From contig JASANH010001497.1 in the NCBI GenBank assembly GCA_030248295.1, positions 1-64,000 on the forward strand: a stretch of 64,000 bases of DNA, in the 5' to 3' direction. The stretch is from Mesodorylaimus sp. YZB2_4 (lineage: Eukaryota; Nematoda; Enoplea; Dorylaimida; Dorylaimidae). A program made the translations under genes and the position numbers. Below, in pieces: positions 24,072 through 35,030 of the stretch (the first letter of the stretch is position 1; every line of letters starts with the position of its first letter). The notes beneath the pieces are model-generated. The model was not told where the DNA came from. It searched no databases and saw only the letters and a program-made list of their open reading frames with translations.

Positions 24072-25148
24072 ATGGAATTTGACAGCTCTAGTAGCGATAG
24101 TAGCAGCGATGAAAGCGATAATGACCAAGGCCAAAGGCGGAGACGACAGAAAACATTTAGGCCAAGAATAAATTTTGCATTGGATGATTTTATTCCTCGT
24201 TTTCGATTATCGCGTGCTAGCGTCCAAGGAATTATTGACACGATTGGTCGTGACATTGCCCATGACACTAACAGAAACATGGCGCTATCACCAACTCAAC
24301 AACTCTTACTAACATTACGCTATTTGGCTGGTGGAGGATTTATGTTGACGATTGGCGATGCGCATGGTCCATCAAAAGCTACTGTCTCCCGGGCAGTCCA
24401 TCGAGTGGTCGAATCGATAAACAGGCATTATTTCGATCAAGTGATTGATTGGCCTCATGATGCCACGGAATGTGCCGTCAAATTTTATAAGATCGGAAGC
24501 ATGCCTAGCGTGGTGGGTGCAATAGACGGAACGCATATACCTATAAAAAAGCCATCAATTGACGAGAATCAGTATATCAATCGCCATAATGAAGCGTCGA
24601 TAAATGCAATGGTGGTTTGTGGACCTGACTACAAGTTTTATTACGTTAGTGCTAGGTGGCCAGGCTCAATTAATGATGCTAGAATACTTCGTCGTAGTTC
24701 GTTAGCTCAACGATTCAGTAACGGGTGGCGGCCAAATGGTGCACCCAGATCAGTGATCCTTGGAGACTCTGCTTACGGTCTATGTGATTGGCTGATCACA
24801 CCCATACCCGATCCAGGCACGAATGTTCAAGTACGGTTCAACAATTCGCATCGAAAGACGAGGCAAGTGGTCGAATGTGCTTTTGGTATTTTAAAAAGGC
24901 GATATGCGTCCCTTAACAAATTGCGTCTTGAGCCAGTTTTCGCAGCTGAGGTTATAAAGGCGTGCACCATTTTGCATAATTTATCCGTTACTGAAAACCC
25001 ACTCCGTGAAGAAGAGATCCAGGAAATAATGCAGATAATTAATGAGCATAATCTGGTACCTTTTAACCTAAATGGTAATCCGCCTGCTGGTGGTCAGGAT
25101 CCAGCGGGCATTCAACGCAGAATGCAATTGGTTAATAGCTTTGCTTAG
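24072..25148 (+). CDS. PIF/Harbinger DDE nuclease (transposase), intact
   Basis: A 358-codon open frame; the ATG at 24072 (MEFDSSSSD) is preferred. It cuts and joins the transposon ends. An acidic Ser/Asp start is followed by a helix-turn-helix-like region (DAHGPSKATVSRAVHRVV). The DDE fold has VVGAIDGTHIPIKKP (first Asp), WPGSINDARIL, VILGDSAYGLCDWLITPI (second Asp) and RKTRQVVECAFGILKRR (Glu). The length is normal for the family and no stop interrupts it. It needs the Myb-like partner encoded on the other strand. Confidence 0.93.
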   Translation: MEFDSSSSDSSSDESDNDQGQRRRRQKTFRPRINFALDDFIPRFRLSRASVQGIIDTIGRDIAHDTNRNMALSPTQQLLLTLRYLAGGGFMLTIGDAHGPSKATVSRAVHRVVESINRHYFDQVIDWPHDATECAVKFYKIGSMPSVVGAIDGTHIPIKKPSIDENQYINRHNEASINAMVVCGPDYKFYYVSARWPGSINDARILRRSSLAQRFSNGWRPNGAPRSVILGDSAYGLCDWLITPIPDPGTNVQVRFNNSHRKTRQVVECAFGILKRRYASLNKLRLEPVFAAEVIKACTILHNLSVTENPLREEEIQEIMQIINEHNLVPFNLNGNPPAGGQDPAGIQRRMQLVNSFA

Positions 25149-25439
25149 CGAGCCATCTAAGAGCACGCTTATTCGAGATTTGAGAGTTATTCCATAATGT
25201 TAGTCCTGTTGCACATCACTCCCACTTTGGCCATATTATGTGTTAGTTTTTTGGAATGCTATGTTATCTGCAGTTTTTTCATGTGAAGTTATGTGCTCAA
25301 AAAAGTATCTTTTTTTCGATATCCCAAGACACGCTCAACAGTCAAAAAAATCAACGCATGTAGCATCAAAGCACATACCCCAGCACTCTCCATCAAATCT
25401 TATCTGCAACCACCGACATGCACATGCTGTGACTGAAAA

Positions 25440-26989
25440 TTAGCTGAACATATCGTCTTGTGACTGGCTACTACAAATAACTTCATTTTCTAATGGAAAA
25501 CGGTGAGGGAAAATGTTCATGGCTAGCTCCTTTTCCCTGATTTCTAATTTTAATTTGTAATTTTCAAGTTCCACTTGTTCTTGTTGATGTCTCATTAGCT
25601 CAATTTGGCTCTTCACTTTCTCGAATTTGATCATCGTCAATCTCTCCTTTTGCACTTCTAAGCTGCTGCTAGTGGAAATAGGCTTCTGTGAGGCACCCAT
25701 AAGCCTAGCTTGCATCTGATTAGATCGTCGCGATTCATCTTGCCTTTCATCATTGCCAGTCGAATCGTAATGTGACACAGTTGATGTTATTGGCAGATTC
25801 GATTGTGATAATGACGACACGGTCATCAGTGCTCCGACAGCAACCGATTCGGCAGTCACTGAACGATCATCCAAACCAGAGTCTCCAGCCAGACCTGCAT
25901 TGAGAATAAAGTTACTACATAGATAATGTATTCCCCGTAAATGTGTACCTACCATAAGTCCTTAAGCAACTTTATTTATATGTATATATGCGTGTACACA
26001 TATATATATATATATATAGTTATATATATATATATATAGTTATATATATATATATATATAGTTATATATATATGCGTGTGAATTTACTTATATTTATTTA
26101 TTTATATATATACTGTATGCCTGCATATGGATATACGTATATTAATATAAGGATATACAAGAATTCATATTCAAATATGTATTTATTTGAAATATGTATG
26201 TTTCATATTTATGAAATGCGAATATATATATACATATGTACTGTATACAGTATATTTGCATATGTGTATGCATACTATATATATACATATGCTGTACTTT
26301 TACATATACTGTATATATACATACGCACGCATACATGCGCACATGCACATATACATGCACATGTACATGTGCATGTACATGCATATAATGCACAGATGAA
26401 ATCAATGCAATCGTCGCATGTATTATGGCTTAGCAATCAGATAGCCGTCCAAAATGACCACATCCAATTTTTGATTTGGTGAGATGCTATGCCATGAACA
26501 CTTTGTGCATATCCTATGCTTACCTTGTGCCTCAGAGGGCGCAGTAGGCGCTTCGGATTGTAATCCCCACGTTTCTCGTACTGGCAACCCATCGATAGCA
26601 GCCGACTCCCTTCCAATGATATCTAATACCGTATTTTCCACCTCGTTCAAATCGGCATCGCTATCAATGCCAGCACCCGTTCGCTTTAATCGATCGACCT
26701 TGTCAGTGACGGCTCGTTTTATATTTGACCAAACTGTATCACGAACGTAGTCCCATTCAACACCTTCAGGAAACGGATATTCGATACTTTTGCCGTATTC
26801 GAATATATCGATCCAGGCTTCTCTCCTTCGTTCCTTCGTATAAAACGGAGTAAAGTCGCCAAATAGGAAACGTTTCTTTTCTTCTACTTTCTTTAAAAGC
26901 AGTACTTTCCTTCCAAACGTTAAAGCGGATTTTGACGGTTTTTTAAGATGACCTTGATAGCCAATTTCCTTCTCCTTCCTTTTCGGCAT
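25440..26989 (-). CDS. Harbinger-1 Myb/SANT-like DNA-binding partner, two exons
   Basis: Exon 1 runs from an ATG at 26989 (MPKRKEKEIG) to a GTAAGC donor at 26524. It encodes a basic start and a Myb/MADF-like helical region (YTKERRREAWIDIFEYG, RDTVWSNIKRAVTDKVDRL). Exon 2 (25894-25440) joins in phase (EAQ|GLAGDSG) and encodes a Ser-rich linker and a C-terminal coiled coil (KSQIELMRHQQEQVELENYK). The 629-bp intron holds a TA microsatellite. Such proteins bring the Harbinger nuclease to the nucleus and to the ends. Both exons are open. Confidence 0.78.
25985..26395. repeat. TATATA microsatellite block in the Harbinger-1 intron
   Basis: Long runs of TA, then ATATAC and ACATGCACAT-type repeats. 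It reads open by chance in several frames (Tyr/Ile- or His-rich), which should not be taken as genes. Confidence 0.9.
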
Positions 26990-27410
26990 CTTGCAGGTAG
27001 AATAATGATGACAATAAATCAGAACCTCCGCCCTAAGCAAGGGGCCTAAGTGAAACGCACCTTGCGCCTCCACCTTCCAAAAAATCAATGCGCTGCTGCC
27101 TTCTGAATTTGGGCTCCTATACAAGTGCTGCCCCGATCTTTCACAAGTAGCTCTCTACAAATCCACTTTTTTACAAGGTCTGGAAAAGTCGTGGTGAAAC
27201 GCTCGTCCGTGGGGCTTGTGACTTGTTGCCTGTATTTCTCTATACTTGCAACGTGTTTCTACTAAACGGCTCACAGGCTCCTTGTAACCAGGCATCTCTC
27301 ACGCTTGCATGTCTAACTTGTGAGTTTGTTTGTGGTGAAACGCGGATACTTGTAAAATAGTCACTTGTGGCGCTTGTAACACTTGGAACTGCCTCGGTGA
27401 AACTGGGCCC

Positions 27411-27454
27411 AAATAAAAGAATCAAAAGAATACAAAAAAAAAAAAAAAAAAAAC
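27411..27454. repeat. Poly-A tract at a transposon junction
   Basis: An A-run of about 20 sits between the Harbinger-1 end and the gypsy fragment. Confidence 0.7.
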
Positions 27455-28856
27455 CAGATGCTTTTGCTAAGCATGAAGGTGATATCGGAAAGACGACGTT
27501 GCTAGAACACAAAATCGTGTTGACAGGGGCGCCTCCGCCCAAGATGAGAGCTCGGAGAATACCAGAGGCAGTGAAGCCAGAGGTTGAGCGGCAATTGAAG
27601 GTGATGCAAACGCACGGTTGGATCAAACCGTCGTGCAGCCCAGTATCGGCTCCGCTAGTTATAGTGCCAAAGAAGGATGGAGGCACTAGGATTTGTATTG
27701 ACTTCCGGGCATTGAATGCTGTAACAAAGAAGGACTTGTACCCCATGCCACGCGTAGACGAAGCGTTGGATGCATTGGGAGGTGCGAAGTGGTTCACAAG
27801 TTTGGACCTCCAGAGTGGGTACTGGCAGGTACCACTGAGCCCAGAGTCACAAGAATTGACGGCATTTTCAGCGCCAGGTGGACAATTCGAGTTCACAGTA
27901 ATGCCATTTGGGTTAGTGAATGCGGGAGCGACATGTGAACGACTACTGGAGATGGTCCTATCGGGACTGCAGTGGGATCACTGTTTGGTGTATATCGATG
28001 ATATACTGATCTACAGTAAAACGTTTGACGATCACCTGCGGCATATCGGCAATGTGTTTGATCGGTTTGTGAAAGCGGGCTTGAAGGTTAAGCCATCAAA
28101 ATGTCACTTCGCGAGGGCTGAAGTACCTTTCCTGGGTCATGTGGTCTCGAAGGCTGGAATTCACATGGACGAGAAGAAGGTTATCGCAGTGCAGAAGTTC
28201 TCAGGGCCACAGAATGTCAAAGATGTGTGGCGGTTTCTGGGCATGTGCAATTTCTATCGAGATTTCATTCTTCGATTCGCCATGATAGCAGCACCTTTGT
28301 ACAAGCTGCTATGCAAGGATCAGAGGTACGCCTGGGATAGCCAGTGCGAAGACGCGAGAAGGAATGCTTAGCGGTTGTTGCATATGTTAAGCACTTTCGA
28401 CCATACCTGTATGGGGCAAAGTTCCTGTTGAGGACCGACCATCAACCGCTGAAGTGGCTGATGGCACACAAGGAACCTACAGGTCAGATTGCACGGTGGG
28501 TATACCAGTTGTCGGAATACACGTTTGATGTAGAGCATGTGCCGGGGAAGACCAATGTTGTGGCAGATGCACTTTCTCGAAGCCCGATGTGCATGGTTTG
28601 CCCAGTGGCTGTAGAGACAGTCGGACAAAAAGCAGTGGAGTTGTCGGACCAGACACTTAAGGACGCACAAAGGGCAGATCAGTTCTGTCGGGCGCTAATT
28701 GACTATTTGGAACAAAGAATGTTGCCTAAAGATCCGCGGGATGCGAGGCGGCTAAAAAAGCTTGCGCAGAGCTTTAGTCTTTCGGAAATGGGCGTATTGG
28801 TACATTTTCCATTGGGGCAAGAACGGAGAAAAGTTTCGACAGTTTCTCGATTTTAA
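27455..28856 (+). pseudogene. Ty3/gypsy retrotransposon RT and RNase H fragment
   Basis: Open RT with the gypsy signatures GTRICIDFRALNAVTKKD, SLDLQSGYWQVPL, FEFTVMPFGLVNAGAT and YIDDILIYSKTFDDH, then LGHVVSKAGI and the connection region. At about 28340-28350 the frame changes and the RNase H start (DAS.. block) is missing, so an internal deletion joins the connection to the RNase H end (EKECLAVV, FLLRTDHQPLKWL, NVVADALSR). The integrase is absent; the sequence ends where the LINE fragment begins. No LTR is seen. Confidence 0.9.
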
Positions 28857-30521
28857 ATGGTCATGAATATATTGTGTCGCACCAATAAGAGCAGAGTTTG
28901 TACCGCGACGCTTGCAAAATCCATGCTGCTCAGGTGACAGAATGATGCGCGACCTGAGAAGCTGGTCAATGTGCCGCTCGAAGACTTTTGACATTATCGA
29001 CAGTAGAGAAATTGGTCGCCATGATTTGATGCCAGTTTTGTCCCCGGGTTTTGGAATTGGGACGATCTTTGCTAGCTTCCAGCAAGTTGGAAATTGTCCA
29101 TCGTCGAGTGATCGATTGAAAAGGAGGGTGAGTGGTGGAGCGATAGTAGTTGCCAGGTTTTTGAGAACAGGAGCAGTTAAATTATCTTCCCCTGGCGCGC
29201 TCTTAGATCTAAGCTGACGAAGTTCCCTGAGAACGAAGACTTCTGTGACAGAATAATCGCTCATGTAATCTGGATCCAGATCTGGCAGACGAAATTCACC
29301 ATAATCGGCACGGTTGAAATTACTCGCAAAATGAGTATTCAAGGCATTGGCTTTTTCTCCATTCCCAAAAATCGGGCGATCAAAATCATCCAGTAAGGCA
29401 GGAATTTTACGACAGTTAGGCGCCAGACTACGATATGCGGACCAGAACTCTGCGACTGAACTACAGTTCGAGAAGTTTGCAGACACGAAGGCAATTTTGG
29501 CGGATCGTATTCCCTTTCTGCATTGACGCCGAAGAGTCAAAAATAAATTACGATCCAGATCTGAACCATTCCGCTTCCACAGCTTGTAGGCCATGTTTTT
29601 CTGACGAATCAGAGACAGTAATTCTAAATGCATCCAAGATTTCCGACGATCACATCGAACTAGTTTTCGAGGAACGAATTCATCTAATGCCTTTCTAATC
29701 GCAGCCATGAGCGATGAGCAGGCGACGTCAACTGAACTCGAAGATCGAACCAAATTTGAGAGATCCTGTTGTTGAAGGTGACTGTTGACTAGAACCCAAT
29801 TGGCCCGTTTCAAAAGCCAAATTCGTCGACAGTCGGGTGGGTTCTTTACAAAAAACCCTGACATTTCGACAGCGATCGAATTATGATCAGAAATAGGATC
29901 CAGAACTTCAGTCGAGCGATGGCGCCCTGGGTCACTAAAAATGACGACATCCAGCAGAGTACGATCTTTACGTGTAGGGGAAGTCACAGGCTGAGTTCCT
30001 CCAATAGAAGACACCAAGTGCACTAGGTGCCGATGGGCAGGAGAATCAGTTAACATGTTAGCATTGAAGTCGCCAAAAATTACTAATCGTTGAAAATTTC
30101 GCCCAAAAGCCAAGCACAAGTGATCGTAAAGGGCATCAATAGCTGCAGGGGAAGTTTTAGGGATATAAACAACCACTGCAATGATATAATGACGGAGATT
30201 CCCAATTCGAACTGCTAGTGTTTCCAGACCCGTTTGAGTGATACCGAATTCCACATGATTTTTGAAGCGTATGCAAGGGAGAGCATTACTGCAGTAGAGG
30301 GCAAGACCACCGCCTCCATGTTTTCGATCTCGCCAAAAAAGATCGTATCCAAGAATATGAAATTCAGTGTCCAAGATCGACGAATCAATTTTGGTCTCAG
30401 CAACGCCATAAAAATCGAAGTGCTCGGCCTTGATTTCATCTCGAAGTATACTAAACTTCCCAATTATGCTGTTGATGTTCCCAAAACCGAATCTCCAAAC
30501 AGGAGTCATAGTGAAACACAA
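28852..30521 (-). pseudogene. CR1/Jockey-type LINE ORF2: endonuclease and start of RT, 3' truncated
   Basis: About 550 open codons. The apurinic endonuclease has FGNINSIIGK, GVAETKID, GGGGLALYCS, VIFGDFNANM and ISDHNSIAV near its end. The RT start has SKSAPGEDNLTAPVLK, GQFPTCWKLAKIVPIPKPGDK, WRPISLLSIMSKVFE and EQHGFCKRRGTNSAL. It stops before the FSKAFD and YADD blocks, at the junction with the gypsy fragment near 28852. LINEs normally lose their 5' end; losing the 3' end here points to a deletion or recombination between the two elements. The frame itself has no stop. Confidence 0.85.
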
Positions 30522-30619
30522 AAAAATTGAGAAAAATACGAAAAAGCGTGATATGAAGGCAAAAACATTTTCATAGGTAGTCGAAAACTGGTTCGTCCCA
30601 TGGAAAACATAGGCCGCAG

Positions 30620-30835
30620 CAGAAACAGAAACCGACTAGACCACACGCCATGTCATTTTCCACACGTACATAGCCAAGCACTATACACCGCACTCGGGGG
30701 CCAAGGAACACACATTTGACTTTCATTTTTTACCGAGGCGGGAGTCGAACACACCCCTGTGAGTGTGCACCCAGCGTGAGAGAAGGCCTGGTCAGATGAC
30801 CTGGTCAATATCCTTGTCACTTATTTGATCAATGA
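30620..30835 (-). repeat. tRNA-derived SINE-like repeat, copy 1
   Basis: Read on the minus strand there is a GTGTTCGACTCCC block (Pol III B-box) about 40-60 bp after a possible A-box region, then a conserved body (TGTGTTCCTTGGCCC, TATAGTGCTTGG). A second, more diverged copy lies at 34880-35020 in the same orientation. It abuts the LINE 5' end, so it could instead be LINE 5' leader. Confidence 0.5.
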
Positions 30836-31945
30836 GTTTGATGTATTCTCTAACGATCCAACGCGTGAACGACCAAATGCCTAAAAAGTTATGCGTGGAC
30901 ATTAGAATACAGTAGGAAAGTCATTGGCTGAAGACACCGTTTATCTTCCACCTCCACCAATTAGCTTGGACATTAGCTTGGAAGCCACTAAGGAAGGCCC
31001 CAATAAGAGCAAAAGACTTCTACCAAAATTCTCGTCTATGACTGGGTATTCATAAATATCGTTAAAACCATGATAACCCGGGTCTAGAAGAAGATTTTTG
31101 AGCCTACGACTCTAAATCTAGCAATTCTTCATCTAAAACTTCGAGTCTAAACTTTGCAAAGTAGCTTTTCTTCTAAGCCAACATCGCCTAAGCGACGGCA
31201 AAAAATACTCTTCAAAAATACGAAAATTTGTATACTCACGTGTGCTGAAAAATTTTTTAATGTAGAAATTCGTAATCTCCGATATTTAAAGCCCTCAAAT
31301 GCAACAAGTAAGAATTTTTGATGTTCAGATCGATTCGAAATGAATTCTTGAAACATCGACGGCGAAAGCGGAGAAAAGTTTTTTTTTTCTCCGACTTCGC
31401 CGCGATGGCGCGCCGTCGACTCGCCCTACGATGGCGAAAAGTTGCTCGCCGCCAATTCTTTTTTGACAATTTACACTTCGCCGCTGCCGTCGCCATCAAG
31501 AAAAACCGTCGACGGCCCAAGAACCGCTACAGTTTACCTGAAACTTACTTTTACCCTATGTGCGCCGTAGCCGTCGCCGTCGCCGTCGTTAGTATAAATC
31601 GGCCTTTACGCGAAAGGGTTGTGCGAACCGCCCTTTCGCGCGTTTTCGATACTACGAATATTTCAGCAGTTGTCTTTTGGCTTTTCCGTTGGTTGTTTTT
31701 ACCCCGAATCATTCAGATAGAAGGAATCAAGACAAAGCTTTTATGAAGTGAGTAAATATTTTTGCAAACATATGATAATAATTGCTTTGATTTCTTATGT
31801 GAAGATTTTTTGTTAAAATTTCAATTTACTAGCAGTAGCTGGCTTATACGTTAATTTTGGCTTTAATTTTATGGTCTAATTTTTCTCTTTACTCAGTTTA
31901 GTTTTTATTTGGTTCGTTTTTCATCTGATCTCATGTTCCAGATAT
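30836..31945. other. Non-coding with a GC-rich island
   Basis: No gene is recognised. At 31340-31660 there is a GC-rich stretch with many GCCGTCGCC/CGACGGCG words and reading frames rich in Arg. It may be the left terminal region of Harbinger-2. Confidence 0.35.
31350..31412. repeat. Perfect-looking hairpin (inverted repeat)
   Basis: GGCGAAAGCGGAGAAAA is followed, after a T-run, by TTTTCTCCGACTTCGCC: arms of about 17 bp with one mismatch, and a loop of only a few bases. It could be a cruciform or a transposon end. The same GGCGA.. words recur to 31500. Confidence 0.6.
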
Positions 31946-34242
31946 GTCTCGATGGTACATACGTGAACTAATGGAGGACGACAGTAGCGTCGACAAAGAT
32001 CATCCGCCGAAAATTTGAATATTTGAAAAACCTACTCGACCCATTTTATAGATTATCGGAAAGCGTGATTTACAAGCAATCCCGTTTCGGAAAAACCATC
32101 ATTCTTGAACTGACGGAGTTGTTAAAAGGTAGCTGGCGCTGCAGTTTATTTTACGGCGTTCTGTTCGTCATACTGTACTGTAGGTAATACCAAGAAAGCT
32201 GCTGGCTTATAAACAAGTAAATTAAATAGCGTGAAAAGACTTGGATTTCATGTTATACAGTAGCTTCATCTTTCCCAAAATTATTGCTTATATTTTGTAT
32301 TTCCGATTAGATTTCTCTTTAGGCCAAACATCCTCCTTGCCAGGCCTGGCAATCTCACCATTTTCTTAGTGTGTCTGAGCACCAACAGACTGGCACTCTT
32401 GTACTTCGCAGGATCTGTCAAACAGTAAATCCTGCATGAATTCATTTATGGCATTATCAGACCGATCGATCATCAATCAATATTGAAGTTTAATTTCTAT
32501 TCACACTTTTTTTAGAACAACTGGAGCATGGAACCAGTCGTAGTCGTGCTCTCCTAGCGCTCCATCAAGTTATCATTGGTCTACGCTACCTGGCAACAAA
32601 CTCTTTTCAAGTGGTTATCAGTGACACGGTTGGAATTAGTCAGTCGTCGGCGTGCAGGGCCGTTCATCGCTTTTTGAAAGCATTGATCGTCTATGTGAAC
32701 CAGTTTATAAAGTTTCCAGCAGCAGCTACCGTCGACAGGATTGAGCGCGGACTTTATAATGTGGCGGAATTCTCAAATGTGGTTGGCTCAGTCGACGGAA
32801 CACGTCGTTGGCTTAGTCAGAATTTCGTCGCCAGCGGAGATTAAAGAAGCCTTTATTAATCGAAAAGGATTTTAGAGCATAAACGTGCAAGGAATTTGCG
32901 ACAGTGAAGGTGCTTTCATCCATATTTACGCTAACTGGCCAGGAAGCACCAACGACTCACGCGTTTTCAAAGAATCGAATGTGGGAAGGAAATTTCTTTG
33001 ATCTGATGAGTGCGATGAGAAGGGAGAGCTAAAAGTTTTGATCAGACCTGGGTAGCTTGTAGGAATGATCACTCTATCAAGGTGCACTCGTGGGCTTGTA
33101 CGAGTTGAAGGGGGTTAAGCGATAGGCTTATATTTTGGGATCCTAGAAGGCTAAAAAATATTAAAAAAGCCTCGGAAAATCAGGGAAAATGCGAATTTTT
33201 TGGAGCTATAAACAGGGAAAACTGAGTTTGCATTTTGAGGTTTCAAATTCCGAATCACCTCCCTTTTCGGCGTGTCTGTTAATCATGCTTTATATCAGTA
33301 ATCACTTAAAATTGATTTAGTGAGACAGTGTAAAAAAATTAAGCAAAAATTCTTGTTCGGTAAATCTTGGAAAATGATTTCCAGTCCTTGAATGAGCCCT
33401 GTTTTGAGAGGCTGTCAGATTTCTATGCCCATCAAAAACAGCATTGGCCAATAGAAAATACTGCTCTAAATATTCAACCTTTGTTGAAGACATTCTTCAA
33501 AGTCTTCTATCGTCCCAGGGGAACACTTTATTTGTATCTATCTGTATGCAAATGACTAAGCCGACTGTGGAATGTTCACGAAAAATATGCCCATTTATTA
33601 GAGTGCTGCATATTGCGATCAGTTTTTCGTTCGAGAGTCCTCTGATATGGAACGGCAGTGATTCAAATTGACTGCACGCGTAGCCTTTCAACCAAACATC
33701 ACAAAACTCTTCCTGCCCTAATTAGGAAATGCTGCCCTAATTCCTGCATGCATACTCTGCATGCAAAGATTGGTAAATGCTGTTTTTCTTCGCAGCGGCC
33801 TCTAATAGAGCCACTGCCGGATGAGAGTTGGCTTTTAGGCGACTCCAGTTACGCCTGCACCCCGTATTTGTTGACGCCATTTCCAAACGCCGATGTTCGT
33901 TATAAGCGAAATTTCAAGAAAGCTCATCGGAAGACGAGGGTTCTGATCGAGCAAGTTTTTGGTCGGTGGAAAAGAAGGCTTGCCATTTTGCGCAGCGAAA
34001 TGCGATTCCAGCAACTTACTGTTACCTCGATGGCCATTGTTTGTTGTGCGATGTTACACAATCTTTCCGTCTCGAAGAATCTGCCTGATTTTGAAGACGA
34101 AGGCGATGTTATCGATGGTGACATGATGGAAGCCTTTGTGTCAGATCAGCCAAACGGAACAGGGTCTCGATTTCGTGAATTAATTGCCGTTCTTTTTTTT
34201 GATGATTGTAACACATCTTATTTCTTTGCGAGCATACAGTAA
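31945..34242 (+). pseudogene. Harbinger-2 DDE nuclease, multi-exon relic
   Basis: Blocks in order: YKQSRFGKTIILELTELLK near 32060-32130; HQVIIGLRYLATNSFQ and VGISQSSACRAVHRFLK at 32560-32690 (helix-turn-helix); FSNVVGSVDGTRRW at about 32775-32815 (first Asp); [13 protein letters not shown] near 32935-32970; then, after about 800 bp of unrelated sequence, WLLGDSSYACTPYLLTPF at 33830-33880 (second Asp) and HRKTRVLIEQVFGRWKRR at 33925-33980 (Glu). Segments are separated by intron-like gaps and stops. It is clearly a different lineage from Harbinger-1. Confidence 0.8.
33140..33250 (+). repeat. Dispersed GGGAAAA / GAGGTTTCAAA repeat, third copy
   Basis: Same unit as at 14460-14745. It sits inside the gap that splits the Harbinger-2 nuclease, so it or a larger carrier inserted after the nuclease did. 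Confidence 0.6.
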
Positions 34243-34304
34243 ACATCAGGAATAACATGAAAATGAAGAAAAACTCTCAAACGAGAACACATGGGAATGG
34301 TACA

Positions 34305-34590
34305 TAGATTATTTCAGAAAGCATCGTCATCGTCATCGATACGGCCATTGGCGCGTGACAAAGCCTGCATCTCAAATCGTAGCTTCTTGGCTGCAAGTTT
34401 ATGGTATTCCGTTTTTGCAGCCAAATCAGCTTTTTCACTTTCCAACTTCTCAGCCTCTAATTATAAGACTTTGCACATCAGGCTGTCTTTTTTTTCACGA
34501 GCTGTGCTGGAAGGGACCATTGTGGATACGGCCCCGGGTCAGAAAGTGAAAATAGTCAGGGCCAGGTGAGACAGTGACAATGAGAAGTGA
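34305..34590 (-). pseudogene. Harbinger-2 Myb-like partner, C-terminal coiled-coil remnant
   Basis: The minus strand encodes a charged helical segment (LEAEKLESEKADLAAKTEYH, then KKLRFEMQALSRANG) with one in-frame stop, ending in an Asp-rich tail. It resembles the C-terminal coiled coil of the Harbinger-1 partner and lies at the same place, convergent with the nuclease. The N-terminal DNA-binding part is not identified. A basic frame at 35432-35094 (-) might be a distant part of it, but that is weak. Confidence 0.5.
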
Positions 34591-34799
34591 TTGGCTTGAA
34601 CACATGAAAATCATTTTTCCTGTCGTGTGGCTTTTTGCAATACGAACGTGTTGAAATGACCGCAGAGAACATTGAAGGATTTACTAGCCTCCTGTGCGGT
34701 CAGCGGTCAAAATTCCAACTGCGAGTGTTGCTGGTTCAAAGTCTTTCTCCAGTTTCGTCAACTCTCTGGTTTCGTACCCATAAACCACAGTTTACATAA

Positions 34800-35030
34800 T
34801 GTACCGATTTTTATCTTTATCTTTTTCATTCGAAGTTGAAGGGTGGATAATTTTCAGCAGACTTGTTTGCTTTCTGGGTCATGTCGTGCCATGTCATACT
34901 TTATCCAAGCACTATAAAGCGCACTCGAGGGCAAAGGAACACATATTTGACAATCATTTTTGTACCGAGGCGGAAGTCAAAACCTCCCCTGTAAATGCGC
35001 TTTGTGTTTCACTCGTGTCTATCCAAGCAA
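34800..35030 (-). repeat. tRNA-derived SINE-like repeat, copy 2
   Basis: A diverged copy of 30620-30835 sharing ACCGAGGCGG, CCAAGCACTATA and GGAACACA. Its B-box is degenerate. Confidence 0.5.

Larger units (their letters stand above)
23761..27410. mobile_element. Harbinger-1 (PIF/Harbinger DNA transposon), near complete
   Basis: About 3.65 kb, bounded by terminal inverted repeats that begin GGGCCAGGTTTCACC on the left and, reverse-complemented, GGGCCCAGTTTCACC on the right. Subterminal regions (23770-24040 and 27130-27400) are packed with ACTTGTAA/TTACAAGT-type repeats on both sides. Inside are the two usual genes in convergent orientation: nuclease (+) and Myb-like protein (-). A clear 3-bp target duplication is not seen (left flank ..TACCT, right flank AAATAA..), so one flank may be altered. 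Confidence 0.85.

Noticed and set aside
25988-26482. Tyr/Ile/His-rich frames on both strands
   Set aside because: They translate the TA and ACATGC microsatellite that lies in the intron of the Harbinger-1 partner gene.
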